Positions 34,633 to 43,339 of a DNA stretch of 64,000 nucleotides are shown here, piece after piece. Source of the stretch: Lantana camara (Eukaryota; Streptophyta; Magnoliopsida; Lamiales; Verbenaceae); NCBI GenBank assembly GCA_037501455.1, contig CM074862.1, positions 77,526,501 to 77,590,500 on the forward strand. Direction: 5' to 3'. The notes under the pieces are model-generated. The model saw only the letters and a list, made by a program, of their open reading frames with translations, was not told where the DNA came from and did not search any database. The first letter of the stretch is position 1. Each line of letters begins with the position of its first letter. The position numbers and the translations under genes are program-made.

Positions 34633-37600
34633 TGTAACGCCCCGACTTTTTGGCCGTACAGGTATGACGTACGAGTGGGTTTAGACCGAGAGTTATATGA
34701 CTTATATGTGTTTTAATTGCTAAGTGAGTATTTAATTTATTAATTTCATGAACTAATTGCTACTATGTGATTTTTATATGCTTTAAGTGCCACTTGGATG
34801 TTCTTGAAATTAATTGCCATTACGTGATCTCTATATGATTTAGGTGATTTTTTTATTATATTATTTAAATTCATTCACTACTCGTATACTTGTTAATTTA
34901 TGTTTTGTTTCACTTATGCACTTATTAGAAATTATATGAAATCCTTGGATTCAATCAAACCTTGTTTCGGACCTCAATCGTTCCCCAACTAAACCTCGGT
35001 AACCTAATTGAAGCACTTAAATTCTTGGAGGACCAAAGTGCAAATTCCCTCCTCTCTTCTCCCTTAATACACGATCCAACCCCCCTTGTCTTCTCATTCT
35101 TCTTCTTCTTCATTTCTTTTCTCAACACACAAAGCTTCCAAACCCTCCAATCTCTCTTCCCCATCAACGAGCCATGATCCAAGCAAGGAAGACGAGAAAT
35201 TCGAGCTCCATTCTCCTCTCTCAAGTTCAAGACCCAAGATCTACATCATCTATCTTCTCTTCTCCATCCTTTTTCTTCCAAGGTATATTGTGGGTTTGTA
35301 TATTTATGTTTAGTAAGTTAGGGCTTGAATTCCTTGGTGTTCAAAGCATGATTTTGTATGTGTTTGATGCTTTGATACTTGAATCCATGAGTTTTATGTT
35401 TGATTGTTGAATCCTTGGAGCAAGCATGTGTATGTATATGTGTGTATGTAGATGTATATATACATATATGTGGGTTGGTTTGTGAATTCATGTGTTTTAA
35501 ATTGTTCTAAACTTGCATTTGACATTCCTACATGATATTTTACATGTTTTAAGTGAATTGGGTTGAGCTTTGGTTGGGATTTTACCCCCCTTTCTTCCCT
35601 CCACGCATAAACCCCTGTTTTGCTTCTTCTTCTCGGCCAGGAGGACTACCCGGGCGGGTTCTTGTACAGAGAGGTTTCGGCACTCCTTTCTCCCCGGCCG
35701 TGTAGATTTTCCATTGTAATTTCCCCGGCCGGTTACTCCCTCATCCGAACTCCGAATAACCTGATTTTTGAGCCATTAGAAACCTCTTGAAGTATTCTAA
35801 CACATACAATTGGAATCACCTTAATATCTTTTCTCATTTATGAGTTATGATCGTTTGAAAATTGTGTCGCTGCTTCACCGAAACACTGCACTCACCCAAC
35901 TTCGGACCTTCGCCATTTCCACATCGCTTTGAACCTCGATTCGGGCAATATATAATTTGAAAGGCCTGTGTGTCTAGTTTCTTTCCCAACAAACAAAACT
36001 CCATTCCAAATTCTAGAACTCAAGATATGTTCAATTCTTTACAGCTTGTGCATTACTAAAAACTGTCAGCTCTCACTAAAAGCTTGCCCAATCCGTTTTC
36101 TTGCTTTCCCTCCACTTCCTAGGACTCCATTTGTGGTTTGAATGTATTGTATTCTTGCTTAATTGATTATATGTGATATATCTTGATATTTTTATGAATT
36201 TTATGCTATGAATTCAATGCATATACGTGAAATGATAACATGAACGTTATGTGCTACTCTTAAGCATGCATGAATGGTTTGCTCCATTTAATTGTTTTGT
36301 ATGTTGTGTTTAGCTTCTTCCATGACTTGTATATTTTGTTAATATGTTATGTTATGTGATAACTTGTATATTATGAGATCATAATGTAATTTTGTTAATA
36401 GATTTTGTAAATTATGATCCAATATGCCTTCAAATTCTCTCTAGCTTGCATGCATGAATTGTTCCTCCATTTATTGGCCTCATATGATAACTTCCCGCTT
36501 CATTTATAACTCGCATGCCTTATAAATATGTTATAGTATGAGTTATGATTAATGTATGAAGCTTATGGCTCGATTTGATACAAAATATGAAAGATATGAA
36601 ACACATGAATATGAAACGACCATGTATTGAATGTTTTAAATGAATTACTTAATTATATGACCTCATCACTTGATTCACGCTTCTTATGCATCTCATATCA
36701 TGCGCATAACATGCCGTGCATCTATGTGGTTTCATATTGAGTCAATTCTCACGAGTACACATTGCTCCTTCTCTTGTACAGTTCGTTTCCAGGGCGGAGA
36801 CTTCTGAATTGATTAGGCACCCGTATTACTCATGCTTTATGTCTCGTGGTATCCCAGGTGAGGGTGCTTTTGTTCTAGTTATGTATAAAACCCTATAACC
36901 CATATGTGACAAGTTTTGGCCTAAACCCTTATGTATATATATGTTATCTTTACAAAGTGGAGTCATTGAGTAAATTCTTCTAAAATTATACATATGGGCG
37001 TATATAAGCTTAAAATGGTTTTGCAACGAGGCTATGCTCCAAACCGTGTGTCTTCATGTTAGCTACGGATTAGGATGACACGGAAAGGTACGTGTATAGC
37101 ATATGCCGAGTTGCACGGTAAGGTATGTTTTCTTATAGTATGTATCCTAAGTATGAATCAAATGTTTTGGCGAGATTATGCATGTATGATATGTTCACGG
37201 GCCCAGGGACTTAGTACATGTGGCTATCCGGGGAGGCATGGGCCGACGGTGATCCCATGTGCTAGTTCCACTATGTTACGGCGATACCGGCCCTCGCTAG
37301 GAGGTTTAGCGGGGAATGGGAGCTGAGTGCCCTTGGGGGAGTCATGAAACCCCATTGGCCTATGTATGAGGTGGCCGGGTCTTGCTAACCCGTCCACCAC
37401 CCGGAGGAAGAAGGTTGGAACTTATTTTATTATTATAATTATGTTTATGATTGATATGCACCGTGCGGGAAGGCCGGGACACGAATTGCCCAAACGAATA
37501 TGTTTTATGATATGATATATGATCTGCGTGTATTATGATATATTGCATGATCACCTATTTAAAGTATTAATGATATGTGTCATACACAGTCCGAGTTTGG

Positions 37601-38312
37601 TTGGAGATGATGCACGCTCACTCGTCGAGCCCTTATGTTTATGTATGAATTATGAATGTAATGAATTAATATGATTAGTCGTAAAATCCGAGTATTGCTT
37701 GGTTATTCTCTTGCCCTTTTGAGAACTTATTTTAAATAAAACCTTGCTCGGGATTTACGACTTGCATGTGCATGTTTTTATATATACGTATGTCGCTCCT
37801 TCTCACTCAGTCCTCTAGAGACTGACCCTTTCCCTCCCCAACCTTTTAGTGCGTAGGTTTAGCGTTGGAGTTCGAGCTAGGCAGAGTTTTGGTCGAGTCT
37901 TTGAGTCGGTCAAGCTTAGTTAGAAGAGTCTCTGCACTCACATACGTACTTATATTGCGTTTGATTCAACTCTGTAAGATCATGAATTTGACTCTTATGT
38001 AATTGTTATCGAATTGCCTTGTCGGGCTTTGTTATGATTTAAAAGAGGCCTGAGGAGCCCAAGTCTGCCTATGGTTCGAGTGTTTAATTTCTGCAGGCCC
38101 GTGGCCAATGCATGTGTTTGGTTTTAGTTCTCTGTTACGTTATGTCTTGTTGATTAGCTATTTTTGCAGGGTCTAAGTTCCGCCTAGCTTAGGAGGGTCT
38201 TTCTGTTTGTCTCCCGTTCGCTATGGTTTGATACGGGTGCGGATTTACCATTTCGTTACTCGTGTTGAGCCATGGTGCGGGGGATGTGGTACCTCACGTG
38301 CGGGGTGCTACA
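34633..38312 (+). mobile_element. 3.7-kb LTR-like element (TGTAACGCC...TGCTACA) in Tork gag
   Basis: Begins TGTAACGCCCCG and ends CGGGGTGCTACA, with near-perfect inverted TGTA/TACA termini. It is flanked by GGCAC (34628-34632) and GACAC (38313-38317), a 5-bp duplication with one change. It has no coding capacity beyond short ORFs. It shares the blocks CTCACTCAGTC, CCGCCTAGCT, CCCGTTCGCTAT and ATAGTGCGGGGGATGT-like endings with 43340-45981 and about 41100-42535. Structure and length suggest a solo LTR of a Tekay/Del-type gypsy element, which is an inference. Confidence 0.7.
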
Positions 38313-38505
38313 GACACGATCTAATAGTACCACATGCCAACTGGTTGATGGTCTTCCAATCTTTGTCATCAACCTCTTCTGGTTTCTTCTCTTCAATGGC
38401 GAGCTCTAAACCTTACTGAAATAGGGCGTCTAGGACTTCGCTTTGCCACATGCCGAAATGACCAGTTCCGTCGAAGGTCTCCACCGAGATTCTCGTAGTT
38501 GCCAT
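38313..38505 (-). pseudogene. N-terminal gag fragment of the Tork-type copia
   Basis: ATG at 38505-38503 opens MATTRISVETFDGTG, then HFGMWQSEVLDALFQ, the copia Gag start. An in-frame TAA follows that Gln. It continues as ELAIEEKKPEEVDD and WKTINQLACGTIRS up to the insertion at 34633-38312. The gag frame resumes at 34632 as LSREQKYTFCKE, so the two parts were contiguous. Confidence 0.88.
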
Positions 38506-38604
38506 TCCAGTCCTTGTCAAGTTGAACGAGCTGGAAACCGAGGTGGAAGCTGCCTTCGCTTCTTCAGGCGTGATCTCATCCTTTGTCATTTCTGCTATTC
38601 AATA

Positions 38605-38815
38605 GCCACCAATGCGCGATGCCAACCGAGCCTGTCTATGCGCGATGCCAACCGAGCTTGCCGATGCGCGGTGCTGATGGAGCCTGCCTATGTGCGATGT
38701 CAACCGAGCCTGCTGATGCGCGGTGCCTGCTGAGCCCGCCGATGCAAGGTGCCTGCTGAACCCGCCGATGCACGATGTCTGCCGATGCTCGTTGTTGCGC
38801 GATGCCCACCAAGCC
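38605..38815 (-). repeat. About 26-bp minisatellite in the Tork leader
   Basis: Roughly seven degenerate units of the type CGATGCGCGGTGCCTGCTGA, some with CAACCGAGCCTG, lie between the Gag start and the primer-binding site of the Tork-type element. Confidence 0.75.
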
Positions 38816-38883
38816 GTCTTCGTTTGTTTCTGATGTGGAAGATCAGACTAAGCTGCAACCACAGAGCATACTCCGATTTCGCT

Positions 38884-38897
38884 CTTGATACCACTTG
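38884..38897 (-). other. Primer-binding site of the Tork-type copia
   Basis: On the minus strand AGTGGTATCAAGAGCG reads as a tRNA-Met-type primer-binding site. The sequence immediately upstream is not the Tork LTR but TRIM-like internal sequence in the same strand sense. Confidence 0.6.
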
Positions 38898-39320
38898 TAC
38901 AGCCGCTACACACCTTTGCGGGACACGCCACCTGACCTCCTTAACGTCAAGGGGACTTTCGACACAAGGCATCAACCGCAAATCTTCAATTGCTAGATCA
39001 CATTACCTGACCTGCCAAACATAGGTCACTTCACTTGCCAAACATCTTGTACCGCCGTCACACCAAATGGGACCTACTGCCTGACCAACACTTGCCAAAA
39101 AGACTTTCGACACAAGGCACCCCTGCAGGTCTCTGGTCTTGTTAAACCTGGAATTCCTCATAAAACGCGGTCCCAACAAGTGGTATCAGAGCTATGTTTC
39201 GCAGGTCAGGTAATGTGACCTAGCAATTGAAGATTTGCGGTTGATGTCTTGTGTTGAAAGTCCCCTTGACGTTAAGGAGGTCAGGCGGCATGTCCCGCAA
39301 AGTTGTGTAGCGGCGGTGCA
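38896..39320. repeat. Inverted repeat of TRIM internal sequence
   Basis: About 125 bp at 38898-39024 is the inverted counterpart of 39192-39320 (GTCAGGTAATGTGA, CAATTGAAGATTTGCGG and GTCCCCTTGACGTTAAGGAG blocks). The spacer contains further short scrambled copies, for example GACTTTCGACACAAGGCA at 38957 and again at 39101. Confidence 0.85.
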
Positions 39321-39585
39321 AGATGGTTGGCAGATCAAATGGATTGACCCTGAAGGGGAGGTCACGAGTGGTGTGGTCTTGGTTTGAGGGGAGGATTGTT
39401 GGGAAGCAAACCCATCCCACATCGGAAGATTGGCGGAAGTTTGTCCAATATATAAGTATTCACCTAACTCCATTAGTGTGAGGCCTTTTGGGAGATGCCC
39501 AAAAACAAATCCGTGCGGGCTTGGCCCAAAGCGGACAATATCATACTAATGGGGAGTTGGGGTGAACGTGCACGCGGTCCTAACA
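39166..39585 (+). mobile_element. TRIM-like non-autonomous LTR retroelement, 5' truncated
   Basis: The primer-binding site TGGTATCAGAGC (39181-39192) follows the last 13 bp of a 5' LTR (CGCGGTCCCAACA, 39166-39178). The internal region is only about 200 bp and non-coding. A polypurine tract (TTTGAGGGGAGGAT) precedes the 189-bp 3' LTR at 39397-39585, which runs TGTTGGGAAGC to GTCCTAACA and contains CCCACATCGGAAG and AATATATAAG. Confidence 0.8.
39397..39585 (+). repeat. 3' LTR of the TRIM
   Basis: 189 bp with TGTT...AACA ends. It resembles the short LTRs of plant TRIMs and shows no 5S-like promoter boxes, so a Cassandra assignment is not supported. Confidence 0.75.
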
Positions 39586-39599
39586 CCATCCTCCCGGAG

Positions 39600-39800
39600 T
39601 AACAGGTTCATCAGGAGCTGGACTTGAATTCCAGCTGGCAGCTCCTGATTCATTATTACTGGGTGTGCCCCAGCCTCCAGGTGTTCCAGCTTCATCAGGA
39701 GCTGGCATCGAATTCCAGGTAGCAGCTCCTGTGTCGATTCTAGGAGTGCCCCAGCCACCAGGAGTTCCAGCTTCATCAGGAGCTGGAGTCGAACCCCTAT
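39600..39800 (-). repeat. GW-encoding tandem repeat
   Basis: Units of 81-84 bp beginning CTTCATCAGGAGCTGG (plus strand) occur in two full copies and a partial one. They encode PAPDEAGTPGGWGTP-type repeats in the NRPE1-like tail, and the unit length is a multiple of three. Confidence 0.85.
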
Positions 39801-40159
39801 TACTCCAGCCGGTGGTTCCTGATTCATTCTTAAAGGGGGGCCATTGATTATCTCTGTTCCAGCCAGGACGAGGTTGTGACTTTCTGAAGTATTTGGGGAT
39901 GAAAGCTTCAGCCTTTTCAGGATATTTTCCTTTAACGAAATTCTCGACACATTTGCGGTAGGAGAAATCAGCTTTGTTACCATCAACTGAGACAACATAG
40001 AAGCACCTGCTGTCCTGGAACTCCAGGTGCTTGCTAATTTGTGGCATGATCAATTTTGAAGTTAGCCATGTTGTATTGTGTGATAAGGGATGAGGATATT
40101 TAAACTTTTCTTTATAAGTTAGTATTGACGATGTTATTATGAATCTTGATGAATTTCCA

Positions 40160-40375
40160 CGAATTAGATTAAAAATTGATGAATGGAAGTGCTGAAGGGG
40201 TTATTTGTAATTTTAAAAGTGGCAGGGAAACCCTGTGTAATTACCCTGTAACATCCTACTCTTCCATGAATTAGATTGAAATAGATGAATGGAAGTGCTG
40301 CAGGGGTTATTTGTAATTTTAAAAGTAGCAGGGAAACCCTGTGTAATTACCCTGTAACATCCATACTCTCTAGGG
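40160..40375. repeat. 108-bp tandem duplication beside the DeCL exon
   Basis: The unit with GGGGTTATTTGTAATTTTAA and CAGGGAAACCCTGTGTAATT occurs twice in direct orientation with few differences (about 40160-40267 and 40268-40375). It ends at CCCTGTAACATCC in both copies. Confidence 0.9.
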
Positions 40376-41100
40376 GAGGACAGTGTACTTGAATATGGAA
40401 TGCCAAAGTGAAGTGTAAGCCAGTTACAGTTTTAAACCTTAGGAGGTATTGTTCTTCATCTAAAAGTTTACGGGTGTTTGCAAAAACCTCTGCTTGTAAG
40501 GAAGCTAAAGTTGTAAGAAGTCGAGTACTGAAAATTGGTAGTGTTTGAGGAAAAAAATGCAAAAGTACTTTTAAGTTTTAAATAATGGGGGAAAAAAAAA
40601 ATAAAAGCTGAGAAAAGCTAACTTAGTTTAATTTAAGGATAGGGACTAAAACAGAACACTCCATTTCTGCTTTATGTAAGTTTAAACAGAAAAGCACCTT
40701 TGTTTTTAGAGTTTGCAAAAACTAACTTAATGATGTATTAAGAAGGCAGTTTTAAATGAAGAATGGGGAATCACACGAACTTTCATATCTATTATTAGAC
40801 ACAGCTGTGGATTGTGCAGAAAGCTAATATAACTAAACATGAAAAAAGTGTGGTCTTAAAAAACCATCAGCCTGATGAAGTTAGGATACTTGATGCATGT
40901 GATTTGCTATCATTCATAGAGTTAGAAAGGTTACCTAATACTTACTCCACATACTTGTGGAAACACAAGCCAATTTAAAAGAACTAGGATTCAAGAAACT
41001 AGGTTGACATTCAAGCTATCATTGCAAGAATAATTTGACCTAACAAAATATTATCAGTAATTGTTTCCAAAAGACATGGACATATAGCAGAAAATCCAGA
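40376..41100. other. Unassigned region upstream of the DeCL exon
   Basis: No further NRPE1-like exon could be recognised on the minus strand. A short frame at 40562-40347 is not supported by any motif. The region may be intron or unrelated flank. Confidence 0.4.
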
Positions 41101-42535
41101 CTCAGCTTATTAGAAGTTGAGAATGGCCCTTTTCATTTCATGTTAAAACCCAGAAAGGTCGTTCCCATGCTTCAGGGGATTTTATGAATTTTCTGCATAA
41201 AAATTGTTTTTCCAAATCCGTTTTTAAGCCCTAAATGATCGATACGTGTTATTATATGCTCATTTTATGCATGGAAATGTTCATTACATTCCATAATTGC
41301 CAATGCACGTTATATTACTTCATGATTACGTCGTTCGTCCTAATTGGTTCATTTGAGTCATGTCTCACGTACACTTGTCTTTCTTGCACAAACCAATTTC
41401 CTGGTGACGAGGAATAGGCTCCGTAGGCTGTATCCTTGTTCTCTTTTGTCTGCACATGTGAGGTTTAATTTCTAGTTATATAGAACCCTTACAACCTTAT
41501 GTGAATTTTCGGCCAAAATGTACATATACATATACTTTCTTCAAAAACCTCAAATGATTTCCAATGAACCATTTCTATTGTACTAAACCACCGTATTTTG
41601 GCGAGTATATTGTACTGCACTGTGGGCCCGAGGGTAGTGTATTGAGCCAACCAGGAAAGCGAGGGCTGATGGGCAACTCCTACACTATCCTCACCATTTT
41701 GGGATGAACCCTGAATCCACCAGGAGGTTTGGTGGAGGAACGAATCCTGGGCATGGGATTCATGTACCCGATGCTCACCATGACTGGATGGTTGGGCCTC
41801 ACAAACCCACCATCACCCGGAGAGAAAAGGGATCATGAAACTGCTATTGATTGATTGCACTGTAATTACTTGCATGGTCACTTAATCAATTGAAACTCTC
41901 ATTATTATTCACTGTCGGAGTAAAGGTCGGAGAATTGCCCTCACTCGCCGGGCCATTGATTGACTGAAATTGACTAACTTGTTAAATTTGATAGTTGTAA
42001 CCTCGGGCGATGTCGATTTCATTACTGAACTTATATTGCTTTATTTATAAAACTTCACCCGAGATTTTAATCTGCATGTTAACTGCGCTTATATTTATAT
42101 ACCCCTCACTCAGTCTTCCGTAGACCGACGCCTCCACCTTTCAGGTTTTGCAGGTGCATGCTAGGCGGGAATTGAGTCGAGTCCTGTCCTTAATTATGTC
42201 TAGCATAGTACACGTTCAGGTTGTTACGCATATGGATACTTATGACTTAGAGTTAATAAATTTGGAGATAACATGTATTGTATTGATATGCTCGTATGGA
42301 TTGAAAGCATGAATTTGGATGTAGATAGCTATGATCAATGATATATATATTGCTTCCGCTTTACTTGTTATGCCTTGATTTAATTGGTTTGGGGTTAGTC
42401 CCGCCTAGCTAGATGGTTTTTTTTATTGTCACCCGTTCGCTATAAGTTTAGTTTATGTACGGATTTTCTATTTCGTATGTGGACTGAACTATAGTGCGGG
42501 GAATCTGGTATTCTGGCGTGTAGGGTGCTACATTT
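41100..42535 (+). mobile_element. 5'-truncated LTR-like element (TGCTACA end)
   Basis: From about 41135 (GGTCGTTCCCATGCTTC) to GTAGGGTGCTACA at 42535 the order of blocks matches 44340-45981: TGAGTCATGTCTCACGTA, GAGCCAACC, CTCACTCAGTCTTC, CCGCCTAGCTAG and CCCGTTCGCTATA. The left border is uncertain. It ends inside the hairpin repeat that continues to the right. Confidence 0.65.
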
Positions 42536-43339
42536 TTTATCCTATTCGACATATTTTGAATTTATTTGGCTCTTTTTGATATCGCTATATCCATTTTTTA
42601 ACTAGCTTGATCTATTTTAAACTCGTTGAATTAATTTTGGACTCATTTTTTAAACAATTTTCGACTTATTTTTGACTCGTTTGATTTGTTTTGGACCCAT
42701 TATATTTTTTTTTCAACTTGTTCGATCTATTTTAGACTTGTTTAACCTATTTTGGATTCGTTCTACCAATTTTGGACCCGTTACACCTATTTTAGAAATG
42801 TTTCATTCATTTTTCAACAAGATCAGCCTGTTTTAAACTCAATTAATCAGTTCTGGACCATATTTATCCATTTTAAACCAGTTTCATGAGTACAAACAAG
42901 TCAAAAATGGATTTAGTATAGACCAAATGGGTTAAACAAGTCAAAAATCCCTTAAATGGGTCAAACAAGTCCAAACACGAGTTAAATGTGTCCAAAACGG
43001 ATCAAATGAGTCCAAAATAGGTCAAACATGTCAAAAAACTGGTGAAATAGGCCAAAATAAGTTGAACGAGTCCGAAATAGGCCAAACATGTTAAAAAGAT
43101 TAGTGAAACGAGCCCAAAACAGGTCGAACGAGTGCTAAATAGATCGAATAGGTTGAAAAAGGAGTGAAACGGATCTATACCATGCTCTTCTTGCTCTGGC
43201 GGATCTTCCCCTTCAACTCCCTACTGCATCCCCTTGCGCTTCAGCGCCAAACCAAGCTCTAGCCAATGCGGGGGTCCGACAATGTACCAAAACCCATTAG
43301 ACGGGACCAGTAGGTTGCCATTGGGCAGAGCAATGATCC

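Larger units (their letters stand above)
30385..39585. mobile_element. Composite Tork copia/TRIM insertion with matched 5-bp target duplication
   Basis: CCATC lies at 30380-30384 and again at 39586-39590. The left end (TGTTGCGG) is the U5 end of a minus-strand Tork-type copia LTR. The right end (GTCCTAACA) is the U5 end of a plus-strand TRIM LTR. Between them lie, left to right, the Tork 3' LTR, pol, gag (with a 3.7-kb LTR-like insertion), leader and PBS, then scrambled inverted TRIM internal fragments, then a plus-strand TRIM. No second Tork LTR exists and only the last 13 bp of a TRIM 5' LTR remain. The restored host frame supports a single integration event. Confidence 0.75.
30350..40047 (-). 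pseudogene. NRPE1-like gene 3' end (DeCL domain and GW tail), split by a 9.2-kb insertion
   Basis: Minus-strand coding blocks are 40047-39586 and 30384-30350, separated by the insertion 30385-39585. The first begins with a DeCL (DUF3223) domain: FQDSRCFYVVSVDG, DFSYRKCVENFVKGKYPEKA and EAFIPKYFRK, followed by RPGWNRDNQWPP. This resembles the C-terminus of Pol V largest subunit NRPE1 as I know it. Then come repeats of about 27 residues with GGWGTP, TWNS and SWNS, which are AGO-hook-like GW/WN motifs. Removing the insertion with one copy of the 5-bp duplication CCATC continues the frame as GGWGTPKNDSET and a TGA at 30352-30350. A splice acceptor may lie near 40035 (AAATTAG, then CAAGCACC). Upstream exons were not found, so it may be a gene broken in place or a displaced fragment. 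Confidence 0.7.

Noticed and set aside
35086..35410. Overlapping Ser-rich ORFs at 34.9-35.4 kb
   Set aside because: Pyrimidine-rich leader-like sequence of an LTR, open in several frames, with no conserved protein motif.
38605..38815. CRISPR-like spacing of short repeats
   Set aside because: Units are contiguous and degenerate with no unique spacers, and the context is a plant retrotransposon leader.
39397..39585. Cassandra-type LTR
   Set aside because: No 5S rRNA-like promoter boxes can be seen. Only the general TRIM structure is supported.
40347..40562. Possible upstream NRPE1 exon (AEVFANTRKLLDEEQ)
   Set aside because: It starts near no clear splice site, matches no NRPE1 motif I know, and runs into the 108-bp duplication.
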